Source of the DNA: Chimonanthus salicifolius
Taxonomy: Eukaryota > Streptophyta > Magnoliopsida > Laurales > Calycanthaceae
Length of the DNA: 64,000 bases
NCBI GenBank assembly: GCA_013350335.1
Contig: CM023540.1
Location: 46,669,222 to 46,733,221 of the forward strand
Direction: 5' to 3'
A program made the translations under genes and the position numbers. Shown here piece after piece: positions 23,885-33,240 of this stretch (its first letter is position 1; each line of letters opens with the position of its first letter). The notes under the pieces were generated by a model, which was not told where the DNA came from, did no database searches, and saw nothing but the letters and a program-made list of their open reading frames with translations.

Positions 23885-24554
23885 AAGTGTACAATTTCTG
23901 AGTATTTTCAGAGGTCGCTGTTAATCCGGTAGGATAAATGGTGGTTATGTTAAATTAAAGGGACTGATTTTAATGATCCTACGACATGATTAGTAAGTCA
24001 TTAATGGATCGAAGTGTATGGATCAGTTATGGATTGAATTATGTATGTGTTTTAATCAATGGAAAAAGAGGCTAAGTTAAGGGCTGATTTATGATAATCT
24101 TGTAACGTGGTTAAAGATCATTAATGAACATAGGTTTATGATCAGTTAGAGACTTAATCATGGATAAGATATAGACTAACTTGGAAAATGTATAATAAGG
24201 TATTGGTACATCGCAAACGGCACGCGATCGGCAACCGGAATTATCGGACGAAAACGGAAAGAGACGTTATCGGTATTCGGTAGGATTCCTACCTATTTGT
24301 AAGCCATGGATTATATGTATATGATGGTTTCCGTATTTCATTTCGGTAATAATATGGTTTCTTTTGTGGATAATGTTGTTAATGCTATGGATGGTATTTT
24401 AAATACTATGGATTATATTCCTATCCTACGGATCTTATATTATGAATATGAATTATATTACTATACTATATTATGGATATGAATTATACATATATATTAC
24501 CTAGCATAATGCACTTACATCTCATGCATGGCATGGGCGGAAAAATAAAGGAAC

Positions 24555-24805
24555 CAGAGTCCATGCTCCGTCGGGGAGACCGAGAACAGACATGGGGATA
24601 GCTTGTTATGCTATAACCGGAGTCCATGCTCCGTCGGGGCGACCGAGAACAGACATGGGGATAGCTTGTTATGCTATAACCGGAGTCCATGCTCCGTCGG
24701 GGCGACCGAGAACAGACATGGGGATAGTTGATATGGTATCACCAGAGTCAATGCTCCGTCGGGGCGACCGAGAAGCAAACATGGGGACACTTTGACGAGG
24801 TTTTG
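24555..24805. repeat. Four tandem copies of a 63-bp unit
   Basis: Copies start at 24555, 24618, 24681 and 24743. The unit carries CATGCTCCGTCGGGGCGACC and AACAGACATGGGGATAG; the second and third copies begin identically, and the last is diverged at its end. The frames in this block (for example 24592-24795) are produced by the repeat. Confidence 0.95.
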
Positions 24806-25491
24806 CCGTCAAGGGGGATATGACATTTTTATGATGATATGAATTATGGGTGGGACACATGGCATAAGCACCCATGGCATGGCATTCATTATATGTTTTA
24901 TTATATTGCTATCAGTATGCTTGTTATCACTAATTCATGTGCTAGCCCTATTCGGAGTCCTACTGGGCACGTTGACTAACGTCCTACTTCCACCCTAGCT
25001 AGTGACACAGGAGACGGAGGAAACAGTGGACGAGACGGGAGTCAAGCTGAGGAGCTTGGGATAGTGGCTACTTGTTTATCAAAGTTTTATTTTGGGAAAA
25101 GTTGTAATTTAAGTAGCTTAGCTGGCTTACATGTATTATGTTCGATTTCTTGCCATGGTCTGGATTATATTCTCTACGATATCATTTTGAGGCATAATTA
25201 TGAACATTGGGTATGTTAGTAGTTTAATGATGTATCTTCCCTTCTATCTAAAACCGGTAGGATAGTATCTATTATAATGTTCCGCATGTGGTTACATTCC
25301 GCGAGCTTACTTCCTACACGTGAACCGTAATCGTGAATTTCGTTCCGCGCACGCGTGGGGTTGGCCAGTTAAGGGCCGGGCTTGAGAAGCTCGGACTTAA
25401 CTCGCGTCTTGACGTCCGCACCGTTGTCACCTCTTAATTCAAAAAAAAAAAATTAGACTCTGATTTCGGTGAAAATGGGGCGGGCGTTACA

Positions 25492-26010
25492 GTGCAGATT
25501 GAAGAAATCATTGTACGGATTGAAACAATCTCTGAGAGCATGATTTGGAAGGTTCACAAAGTCCATGATAGTATTTGACTACCATCAGAGCAATTCAGAC
25601 CACAGTTTATTTCTGAAGAAACAACAGGGTAAGATCACTGCACTCATTATATATGTAGATGACTTGATAGTTACAGGAAATGATCTAGAAGAAAGGAAGG
25701 CACTACAAGAGTACTTGTCTAGAGAATTCGAAATGAAGGACCTTGGTTCCTTGAAATATTTTATTGGGATCAAGGTGTCTAGATCCAATGAAGGAATCCT
25801 TCTGTCTCAAATAAAGTATGCCTTGGACCTATTACAAGAAACTGGCATATCAGCATGTCAACCTGTTGATACACCAGTGGAAGGAGGCTTGAAGTTATGT
25901 GTTGAGCTATACCAAGTTCTAACTGATAAAGGAAGATACCAGAGACTTGTAGGGAGACTGATGTACTTAGCACACACAAGACCGGATCTTGCTTTGTGCG
26001 TTGAGTGTGG
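25492..26010 (+). pseudogene. Copia reverse transcriptase, C-terminal half
   Basis: It resumes with KKSLYGLKQSLRA, then IIYVDDLIVTGND at about 25650-25690, with the catalytic YVDD intact. EYLSREFEMKDLGSLKYFIG, YALDLLQETGISACQPVDTP and RLVGRLMYLAHTRPDLAL follow in one frame to about 26000. This block is unusually well preserved compared with the gag and protease parts. Confidence 0.93.
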
Positions 26011-26610
26011 TCAGCCAATTTATGCATAATTCTAGAGAGCAACATATGAATGCAATCATGTGCATTTTAAGGTATTTGAAGTCTGCACCTAGAAAAGGAA
26101 TTTTGTTCATTAAAAATATAGATTATCAACGCATAGATGCATATACTGATGTTGACTGGGCTGGAGCAATAGATGATAGGAGATCGACTTCTGGTTACTT
26201 TACCTTTGTAGATGGTAATCTTGTTACATGGAGAAGCAAGAAATAAAATGTCGTTGCTCGCTTAAGTGCAAAAGCTGAATTCAGAGGTATGACCATTGGC
26301 CTTTGTGAAATATTGTGGTTAAGACTTCTCTTGAAAGATTTGGTCTACCCATCTAGGCAACAATTCAACTGTATTGTGACAATAAAGCTGCATGTGATAT
26401 TGCAGACAATCCAGTTCAATATGATCGTACAAAGTATGTAGAGGTAGACAGATTCTTCATCAAGGAGAAGCTAGATGGAGACATATTGGAGTTACCTAAG
26501 ATTCGATCAGAGAATCAGTTGGCTGACATTCTCACCAAAGCAGTCTCAAAACGAGTGTTCTCAAAATTTTTAGACAAGTTGGGTATGTATGATATCTATG
26601 CACCAACTTG
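25989..26610 (+). pseudogene. Copia RNase H
   Basis: ILRYLKSAPRKGILF, DADWA-like DVDWAGAIDDRRSTSGYFTF and NLVTWRSKK are followed by a stop at 26246. Then ARLSAKAEFRG, YCDNKAA-like and IEVD-like residues follow in shifted frames. It ends with ELPKIRSENQLADILTKAVS near 26490-26545, the standard copia end. The catalytic aspartate region is present but the frame is broken. Confidence 0.88.
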
Positions 26611-26619
26611 AGAGGGGAG

Positions 26620-26816
26620 TGTTGAAGATTTTACAGAATAACTGATTGATTTTATAGCTAGGATAACTGATTGCACAGCTATAGGATTGATTTATTTCTA
26701 ATTGTATAATTTGTTTTCTTATTTGTAGCTAGGCATGTATCTATAAATTATAATGTTCTCATTGAGCAAAATATATGAAAAAAGAGGAATCCAATATTGG
26801 TTCTTAAATTTTAAGA
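26620..26816 (+). repeat. Copia 3' LTR
   Basis: 197 bp, same ends as the 5' LTR at 17945, preceded by the polypurine tract AGAGGGGAG and followed by TSD ATAAA. By eye it differs from the 5' LTR at roughly 15-20 positions, so the insertion is not recent. Confidence 0.92.
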
Positions 26817-26821
26817 ATAAA

Positions 26822-26854
26822 ATCTGAAAATAAACCCAATAGAAAGGTAAATCA
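26822..26854. mobile_element. Foldback MITE, right end
   Basis: The distal part of the MITE's right arm, cut off by the Copia element. GGTAAATCA at its end is the reverse complement of TGATTTACC at 17661, and the AGAAA and ATTTT segments also pair with the left arm in order. Confidence 0.75.
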
Positions 26855-27099
26855 CGAAACATTGCCTTAGATGTTTTAAGTAAACCCTTACATTTCTTGA
26901 GATGTACATATCTGCGTTGACATCATTAGCTGAAGAATGCACTACTTATGGGTCTCAACTTGTGGAGAACTAGGTTAATAATTTTACATGGATTCTTTGG
27001 ATTCAGGTAAACTTGAATTGTGGCTACTACTGTATGGACTCCAATAGCCAGTCATTTGGACCGAGAGGCCCAAGTTCTTTCAACCCAGCGGCTTTGTCT
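26855..27099. other. No gene seen
   Basis: A short unique-looking stretch between the MITE end and the ATCGGCCGAT-rich element. No open frame or motif is recognised. Confidence 0.4.
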
Positions 27100-27360
27100 C
27101 AGGGGTCCAAATCTCGGCCGATACATCTCGTATCAGCCGATATATCTTGGGTTTTGGACGCCTGAGATATCTCAGCCGATATGAGATGTATCGCCTATAG
27201 GCAAGATCTCGGATGATATGATCGAGATCTCGCCAATACGGCCAAAATTTGGCAAGAGAGAGAGAGAGAGAGAAAAATATCGTCCGATATCGGTCGAGAT
27301 ATCGGGTGATATTCATGGGCCCGAGATCTCGGCCGAGATGTTGAGATCTCGAGTCCACCG
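27100..27360. mobile_element. hAT-type MITE, rich in ATCTCGGCCGAT
   Basis: It starts CAGGGGTCCAAATCTCGG, a typical hAT-like terminal sequence, and is packed with palindromic variants of ATATCGGCCGATAT and GAGATCTC. The right end near 27360 (GATCTCGAGTCCACCG) is a poor reverse complement of the left end. No 8-bp duplication was found. A (GA)n run sits at 27256-27273. A 105-codon minus-strand frame here is a repeat artefact. Confidence 0.55.
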
Positions 27361-28129
27361 TTTTTTTTACCCTCGTTTCGTCTAAGAATCTCCCCACCTT
27401 AGTAGCTCTCAGAATAGAGAGTTACTACTCTGCTTGTCATGGATGTCAACTCAATTTGATTTGCCTCACATTGACCTCCCAGTCTTTTTATCAGACGATC
27501 ATTGCCCTGTGACAAAAACTTGAAAGAAAGGGAAGACTACACGATCATATTTATCCATCACTTTATTTGTTTACCCATCGCTTTATTTGTTTGACTAGTT
27601 GGGTATTCTCATCTTGTGTGGGAGGTCTTGCCCTCAAATCCTTCAGGTGCCTAATTTGATCCATAGTGCTTGTGGGTGGTGTTACAGAATTTTACCTATC
27701 ATTACCACAAAGAAAGGTCAGCGAGTTTCCACGTATTAAAAAAAAAAACTTGAAAGAAAGAGAAAACTACACTTGCATGGTAGGGGATGGTAATATCCTT
27801 CCGTACGTGAAAAGGACATTTTCCGTAAAGTTACCTAATGTGTGGAGGTAAAGAAGCTTGCACATGTCATGAGAATTAGTCGAGTGCTCTAAGAGACTAC
27901 ACATTGGACAAGAAAAAAAAACTTGAAGAGTGCAGCTTAAGCTTGGTCAAACCCAAAAAAACCAACTAACCCTTAAATAAAAGCATTTGTCTACATTGGC
28001 CCGTCCAAGCACTATTGTGCAACTTGCTTACAACTTTACGAGTCAGCCATCACAAACCAGACTGGGGACTTACCAATCTTTACAACAGTGGGTACTAGAA
28101 TAATATTTCACAGCTTCAGCTTGGATTGG
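27361..28129. other. No supported gene
   Basis: 27420-27850 has somewhat exon-like composition but no frame I recognise; the 61-codon frame at 27666-27851 includes a lysine run from an A-tract. An A-tract-flanked pair of ACTTGAAAGAAAG segments (27519 and 27749) indicates a small duplication. Confidence 0.35.
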
Positions 28130-28134
28130 ACCTC

Positions 28135-28735
28135 TGTGATACCCTTGCCTTGGCTGTGAGCAGCAACTGTTACCGATGTGGGAGAGTCCCACATCGGTTA
28201 AGAAGGAAAAATGGAATGGGGTTATAAGAGGCCAGCCCACCTTAAAACAGTGTGACGCATTTTGGGCTCAGGCCCAAATGTAAAACCGTGCGGGTTCGCG
28301 TTGTGTGCGAGGCCTAAAGCGGACAATATCACACTGAATCATACCCTAAGCCCTGTATTCGGGTCGCGTCGTTACAAATGGTATCAGAGCCTCAGTTCAA
28401 CACTCAGACTATGTGAGCCTTCCTCCTTCCGTGGTGGTGTTGTTGAGTTAAGCCGGATTGAGCCGGGGCGGCTCGAGGCTTTAGAGGGGGTGATTGTGAT
28501 ACCCTTGTCTTGGCTGTGAGCAGCAACTGTTACCGATGTGGGAGAGTCCCACATCGGTTAAGAAGGAAAAATGGAATGGGGTTATAAGAGGCCAGCCTAC
28601 CTTAAAACAGTGTGACGCGTTTTGGGCTCAGGTCCAAATGCAAAACCGTTCGGGTTCGAGCTATATGCGAGGCCCAAAGCGGACAATATCACACTGAATC
28701 ATACCCTAAGCCCTGTATTCGGTTGGGTCGTTACA
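28135..28735 (+). mobile_element. TRIM retrotransposon, complete, TSD ACCTC
   Basis: Two direct LTRs, 28135-28376 (242 bp) and 28495-28735 (241 bp), both begin TGTGATACCCTTG and end GTCGTTACA. They flank a 118-bp interior with a perfect primer-binding site TGGTATCAGAGCC at 28379 and a polypurine tract TAGAGGGGGTGAT before the second LTR. ACCTC flanks both ends (28130-28134, 28736-28740). There is no coding capacity. Each LTR carries the palindromic GGGAGAGTCCCACATCGG, and the two LTRs differ at only about ten positions, so the copy looks fairly young. Confidence 0.96.
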
Positions 28736-28966
28736 ACCTCATCCTAACCAAACTATTTGGGTCAGTGCACGACTATAAACAAATTGATTAGATTGAAGGC
28801 TCCACAATCATCATTGTACTAAAGGCCTGGAAAATTGTAGCCTTTGGCCCATTGAAAATTTGTATAATAATGGACACAAAAATGACACATCTCAATGTGG
28901 AGACTCTCATGTAAGGAGATTGAATAATAAAGACAATAGTATTTTTTATAATAAGAGACATCAGAT

Positions 28967-29078
28967 CAGAAGTTTAAAATTCAGTATCAATTGATACGTT
29001 TCTCTCCTCCTTTTTCTTCTTTACAAAAAAGGCCGATATCAGTAGATATTGTGATATCGGCCGATATTTGTACCCCTG
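28967..29078. mobile_element. 112-bp hAT-type MITE, TSD CATCAGAT
   Basis: It is flanked by a perfect 8-bp duplication CATCAGAT (28959-28966 and 29079-29086). It starts CAGAAGTTTAAAATTCAG and ends CCGATATTTGTACCCCTG. The ends are only loosely complementary, but CA...TG ends plus an 8-bp TSD fit hAT. The GATATCGGCCGATATT motif links it to the elements at 27100 and 29820. Confidence 0.75.
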
Positions 29079-29086
29079 CATCAGAT

Positions 29087-29815
29087 ATTCTTTTTTTCAC
29101 TTGTCAAAACTAAGTAGAAGAGTGCATCATTGTTCCTTGGTATAAAAAACACCAGTGACTCTAACGCAAAAGGCCTACAATGATAGGAAGATTGAAAAAG
29201 AAATCGAAAATATAAGCCCATATCTATACCAGCACTAGAATTAAGCCGCTTGAAATACGAAGTACAGTGCCTCTTTTACAGTTTTACCAACCATTTTTTC
29301 CTTTATGTATTTTTCATTTTTACCTCAATTAACATTTTAAACCATGAAAGGCCCTTCACAACATTACAATTGCATATCAACTTAACTGCTCCGTATCGAT
29401 TAATAACTAGTATCAAGCTAATTTCAAATTTGTGGGTATTACCAATAAAATCTGGTGAAAAATATACATTTTAAAACAAGTATTTATTATAAATAAAAAT
29501 GACATTTAAACTTAGAAACAACCATTAATGAAATAATTTACTATTGTAATTGCCTAAAAAACAAATTATAATTGATCATCTAACATCTTTTGAACCATAA
29601 AATATCAGCTTATGGGTTCCTCCATCATAAAGAATGAATAAATAAATAAATAAAAGTCATCTAGTGCCACAAGTACACTGCTAAACACCATCATCAATTA
29701 TCAAAATAAAGAAAGAGTTGACCTAAGAGCGAAGAAAATTAAAGGGAGCAGAAAATTCGGCAAATTTTCTCTTTTTTTTTTTTGATAGAAAATCTCGGTA
29801 GTTTTTTTTTTTTAA
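29087..29815. other. No gene seen
   Basis: AT-rich. 29436-29453 repeats an 18-base stretch also found near 94-112 at the start of the window (ATTACCAATAAAATCTGG), which may be part of a dispersed repeat. Confidence 0.4.
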
Positions 29816-29819
29816 ATAG

Positions 29820-30033
29820 ATAAAAAAATATATAAATATCGGCCGAGATATCAAACGGGCCCACGCTGATATTTTTTAAATAAAAAATAAAAATCGGCCG
29901 AGATCTCAACCATATCGGCCAAACTTTTCTGTCTCTAGCCGATACTATGCGTATCGGCCGAGATATCTCGGCCATTGAAATCCCGAGATATCTCGACCGA
30001 TACGCACCGTATCAATCGAGATTTCGACCCCTG
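29820..30033. repeat. ATCGGCCGAGATAT-rich repeat, hAT-like right end
   Basis: It has at least six copies of ATCGGCCGAGAT or close variants, and ends GAGATTTCGACCCCTGG, the complement of the CAGGGGTC terminus seen at 27100. The left end is unclear within T-rich runs at 29771-29815. No 8-bp duplication was found. Confidence 0.5.
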
Positions 30034-30235
30034 GTACCTTCTTTACAACACTGCAATCATTTTTGTTCAAACCTCCATTAATAATGGCAATATACTATAA
30101 TTCCACATTTCATTTTTACCAGATTTTTACTGATAAAAACAAAAATAACAGCAAATCCGAACATGATAACTTAAACTTTTTCCGATAAAAACACGATAAA
30201 ATTGAATTTACCGCCAGTATTTATTACATTACTAA

Positions 30236-32900
30236 AGGCAAACGTTGTATAAGGTTGTATGGCTTTTCTTACTGTGCCTCCTTAAGAGAAACTGATCCAG
30301 CTTTTATACGAGAATACATAATAGCAAAATCACCCTTATTAGATCTACACCCAATTTTTTCAGGCAAAGTCAAATGTTAGTCACCACTTATCACTTACCT
30401 TCCAAGAAGAATTGCTCTTGAGAAAGGATGAACGAAGAAACATTGGCTAAATGGTCATGCCACATCAATCACATTGTCATATTAAACAGAAATCAATCTT
30501 GGAATTGAACCACATCACCACTCATTCTCCAATTTCCAATCTCCAATCTCTTATTTTGCTTACCAGACGGGCGCTTAACCTATCAGCCCACCAATCCTCC
30601 ATGGTGTATCACAACCAACTAGAATGAAGAGAGGCCAAGCAACAGACCTCACATATAATTCCCTAATGTTGTATCTGCATAAAAAATACTATAGTGATTA
30701 ACCCAACCTACAAAAAGATAAAATAACTTACCTGGAATTTTAAATGCTGTTCAACGAATGAAAGTCTTCTTCTGACATCCATGGATGGTAATCTATGACG
30801 TAGAGACACGATACAGGCTCAGAAAAGGATATGGGAACTGGGATACGACCTACCATTATTTTCTTTCAAAATCAAGTAAATATACTATTACAGCTCTCCT
30901 CGGAATACATTATACAATAATTTTGGAGAAATTCTTGTGTACATCCAATGTCCATACTTTGCTGTTTGAATTGCAAAGAAATGCCATCTAATTGGACTCT
31001 CTTCCTCGACAAACCATGAAGAAGCTGAGAAATGTTGTACACCATGATGATGGGTGAAGCCTCTTAAGTTTGTAATCTTTACTAGAAATACTTTTTTTTT
31101 AAACGTGTACTAGAAATATTTAAGGAATGCTATTAAGTTTATTAAATGAACTAGTCAATCAAGCATGCTGTGCTAAAATGTCACATAATGTCAATTTAGA
31201 CTAGATAGTAAGATCTTTTAAAATCTCTCATTTGAGTATGTCTTATGGCAAAAGTACACTAAAATCATTAAAACATACTTTAGGAAGTATACTATGGGTA
31301 TGTATCGGGGTATCATACATGGCATGTACACATTGAGCATATGAAAGCGCCATGGTAGCTGACAATCCAAATCACCTGAGGACACATACTTGACCCCAGT
31401 TACAATAGCCTAGAATGCATACACCATAATATATTCCAGTTTGCATCCATGATAAGTCGATGAATTTTTCTTTATGAAACATGATGGTGTCAACTACATC
31501 CTTTTGAACATTTCCCTTCTCTTAAACTTTTATAATTATTTGTTTGGTTGCAGCTCAACCAATCATTGTACGAGCATAAAGTTACAAAAGCAGCATCAAT
31601 AACACAAGTGTTTATTTAAAAAATAACTATAGTAATAACAAGAAAAGAAAATAAACAGCTGCCCTACTCGGATCCCTTGATTATAAACGACACTGACATG
31701 CTTTAATCAAAACCTAACAAATTCATTGAGATGTAGAAATCATCATCATCATCATCATAATTGACGCCTTTGTCCCGTCAATCTGGGTAATTCATTGAGA
31801 TGTCAATGACCAAAAAAATGTTTAGCATTAGAACTCACTTGTCTCTTATTTTTACCTGGGGAAAGTGCAGGAATAATATAAAGCATAAAAAGACTAATAA
31901 CTACAATTCCCTTTTTAAATCTAAAAACCGAGTGTAATCAGGTATTTTACAAGGATCGCCATTGACCAGTAGAGCATAACAGATGATGGAAGAACTTACT
32001 TTGTGAACCAAAATATGAGCACCAACTATGAGAAGAAAAACTTCGTGAAAAATTTATCCATAGGCCACACTGCAAATAAACCCAGGAACCAGTATAAGGG
32101 AGTAAAATGAGGAAGCATAATTCATACAGTAACAAGTGGTCAGACCTCATCGCCCTATAAAAGGGTTAATACACAGTTATCCAATCTAAAGGGGCGTTTA
32201 ATTTAACTTAATTAATTGATTAGGAGATTTATTTTTAAGAATACTTTTCACCTATAATGAGTACTGATTAAATAACATTAAGTTGGATTCATGACTAGGA
32301 TTTTTGTGGTCTTACTTGAGAAGACCTACACATATATGATTCAGATATGTTTCATTTTTCTGCACAAGTTGAAATTAGAATTTCATGATTATTGTGATTG
32401 AAACATGCCGCAAGGATCAAGATATATCTTGTGCAACAAATCCTCCTAACTGGTGCATTTTGTAAGATTTTTCATATTTTACAAAAATCCAAATATAGTG
32501 AGAACCAAATGTTCTCTCATAAAAACTGGCAACCACTTGACACATGCTCTTAACTTGGTTTAGTCCAACATCCTGCATACATGGTTGAGAGCTGGCTAAA
32601 ACCAAGTTCCATAGAGCTAGTGTTCTTTCTTGCCATTGTATTGAAATTGGTTTTTTTAATTGAACACAAGATAACCATTTTAAACTCGGGCTGAATGATA
32701 ATTGGAAATATATGGAGTCAATGACTGAACCTACTTCGTAACCATGCGTTTGTATTTAAATACAACAATGCACTTCAACAGTACAACACTATTGTTTCGA
32801 AGTTAATTATTTGAGCTTCACGTTGTGAACCACTCCCAATGTAAGCAACTGTCCCACTGAATCATGGCTGGCATCAATATCCAATAATGCTAATTTTTTT
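30236..32900. other. No gene seen
   Basis: AT-rich intergenic DNA with only short open frames lacking motifs (for example 30785-30991 plus and 32150-31947 minus). (ATC)n-like repeats are at 31741-31757. The end of a CAATGT-type element may lie at 30190-30228 (CCGCCAGTATTTATTACATT), but its other end is not clear. Confidence 0.4.
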
Positions 32901-32914
32901 TATTACAAGCGATA

Positions 32915-33240
32915 GGTCCTAAAGCTGTAGATTTGCAGCCAACCTGTTAGAACCCAAACCATTCATTTCATGGGATTGATCATGGACTCGATATGCATAT
33001 AAATCTACTGACAAAACACAAAAAGCTGGTTCTGCCCTCATATAGAACCATTTGTAATACATCCCACACGTTTGTTTGGTCTTAAATCTGCAGATATGCA
33101 GCCAAACTTTTGGAACCCAAACCATTCATCTCATGGGATTGATCATGGACTGGATAGCCATATAAATCTACTCACAAAACCCACAAGAGTTGATTCTTCC
33201 CTCATAAAGAATCCATTGTAATACATCCACAAGCCAGCCT
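32915..33240. repeat. 163-bp tandem duplication
   Basis: Copies at 32915-33077 and 33078-33240 share AACCCAAACCATTCAT, ATGGGATTGATCATGGACT and ATATAAATCTACT in order. They differ at perhaps one base in eight, so the duplication is old. Open frames in it are not genes. Confidence 0.9.

Larger units (their letters stand above)
22176..25491 (+). mobile_element. Solo LTR, 3316 bp, TSD GTGCA, nested in Copia
   Basis: It begins TGTAATAGCCCGAATTTTT and ends GGGGCGGGCGTTACA, flanked by GTGCA at 22171-22175 and 25492-25496. Removing it restores the copia reverse transcriptase reading across the junction. The start resembles the solo LTR at 11582 (CGAATTTTT after a TGT-A start), suggesting a related long-LTR Gypsy group. 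It holds two different repeat arrays (23341-23884 and 24555-24805), a C-run at 22443-22455 and an A-run at 25441-25452. It has no coding capacity that I can support. Confidence 0.92.
17945..26816 (+). mobile_element. Copia retrotransposon with both LTRs, TSD ATAAA, split by solo LTR
   Basis: The 5' LTR is 17945-18143 and the 3' LTR 26620-26816, both starting TGTTGAAGATTTTA and ending AATTTTAAGA. The flanks ATAAA (17940-17944 and 26817-26821) form a perfect target-site duplication. A degraded primer-binding site (TGTCGGAGCCAGGTT at about 18148) follows the 5' LTR, and a polypurine tract (AGAGGGGAG at 26611-26619) precedes the 3' LTR. Gag, protease, integrase, reverse transcriptase and RNase H are in copia order but broken by frameshifts and stops. 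A 3.3-kb solo LTR sits in the reverse transcriptase. Without it and one TSD copy the element is about 5.55 kb, normal for Copia. Confidence 0.92.

Noticed and set aside
24484..24795. Repetitive proteins on both strands
   Set aside because: The 63-bp unit is a multiple of three, so it stays open on several frames; it lies inside a solo LTR.
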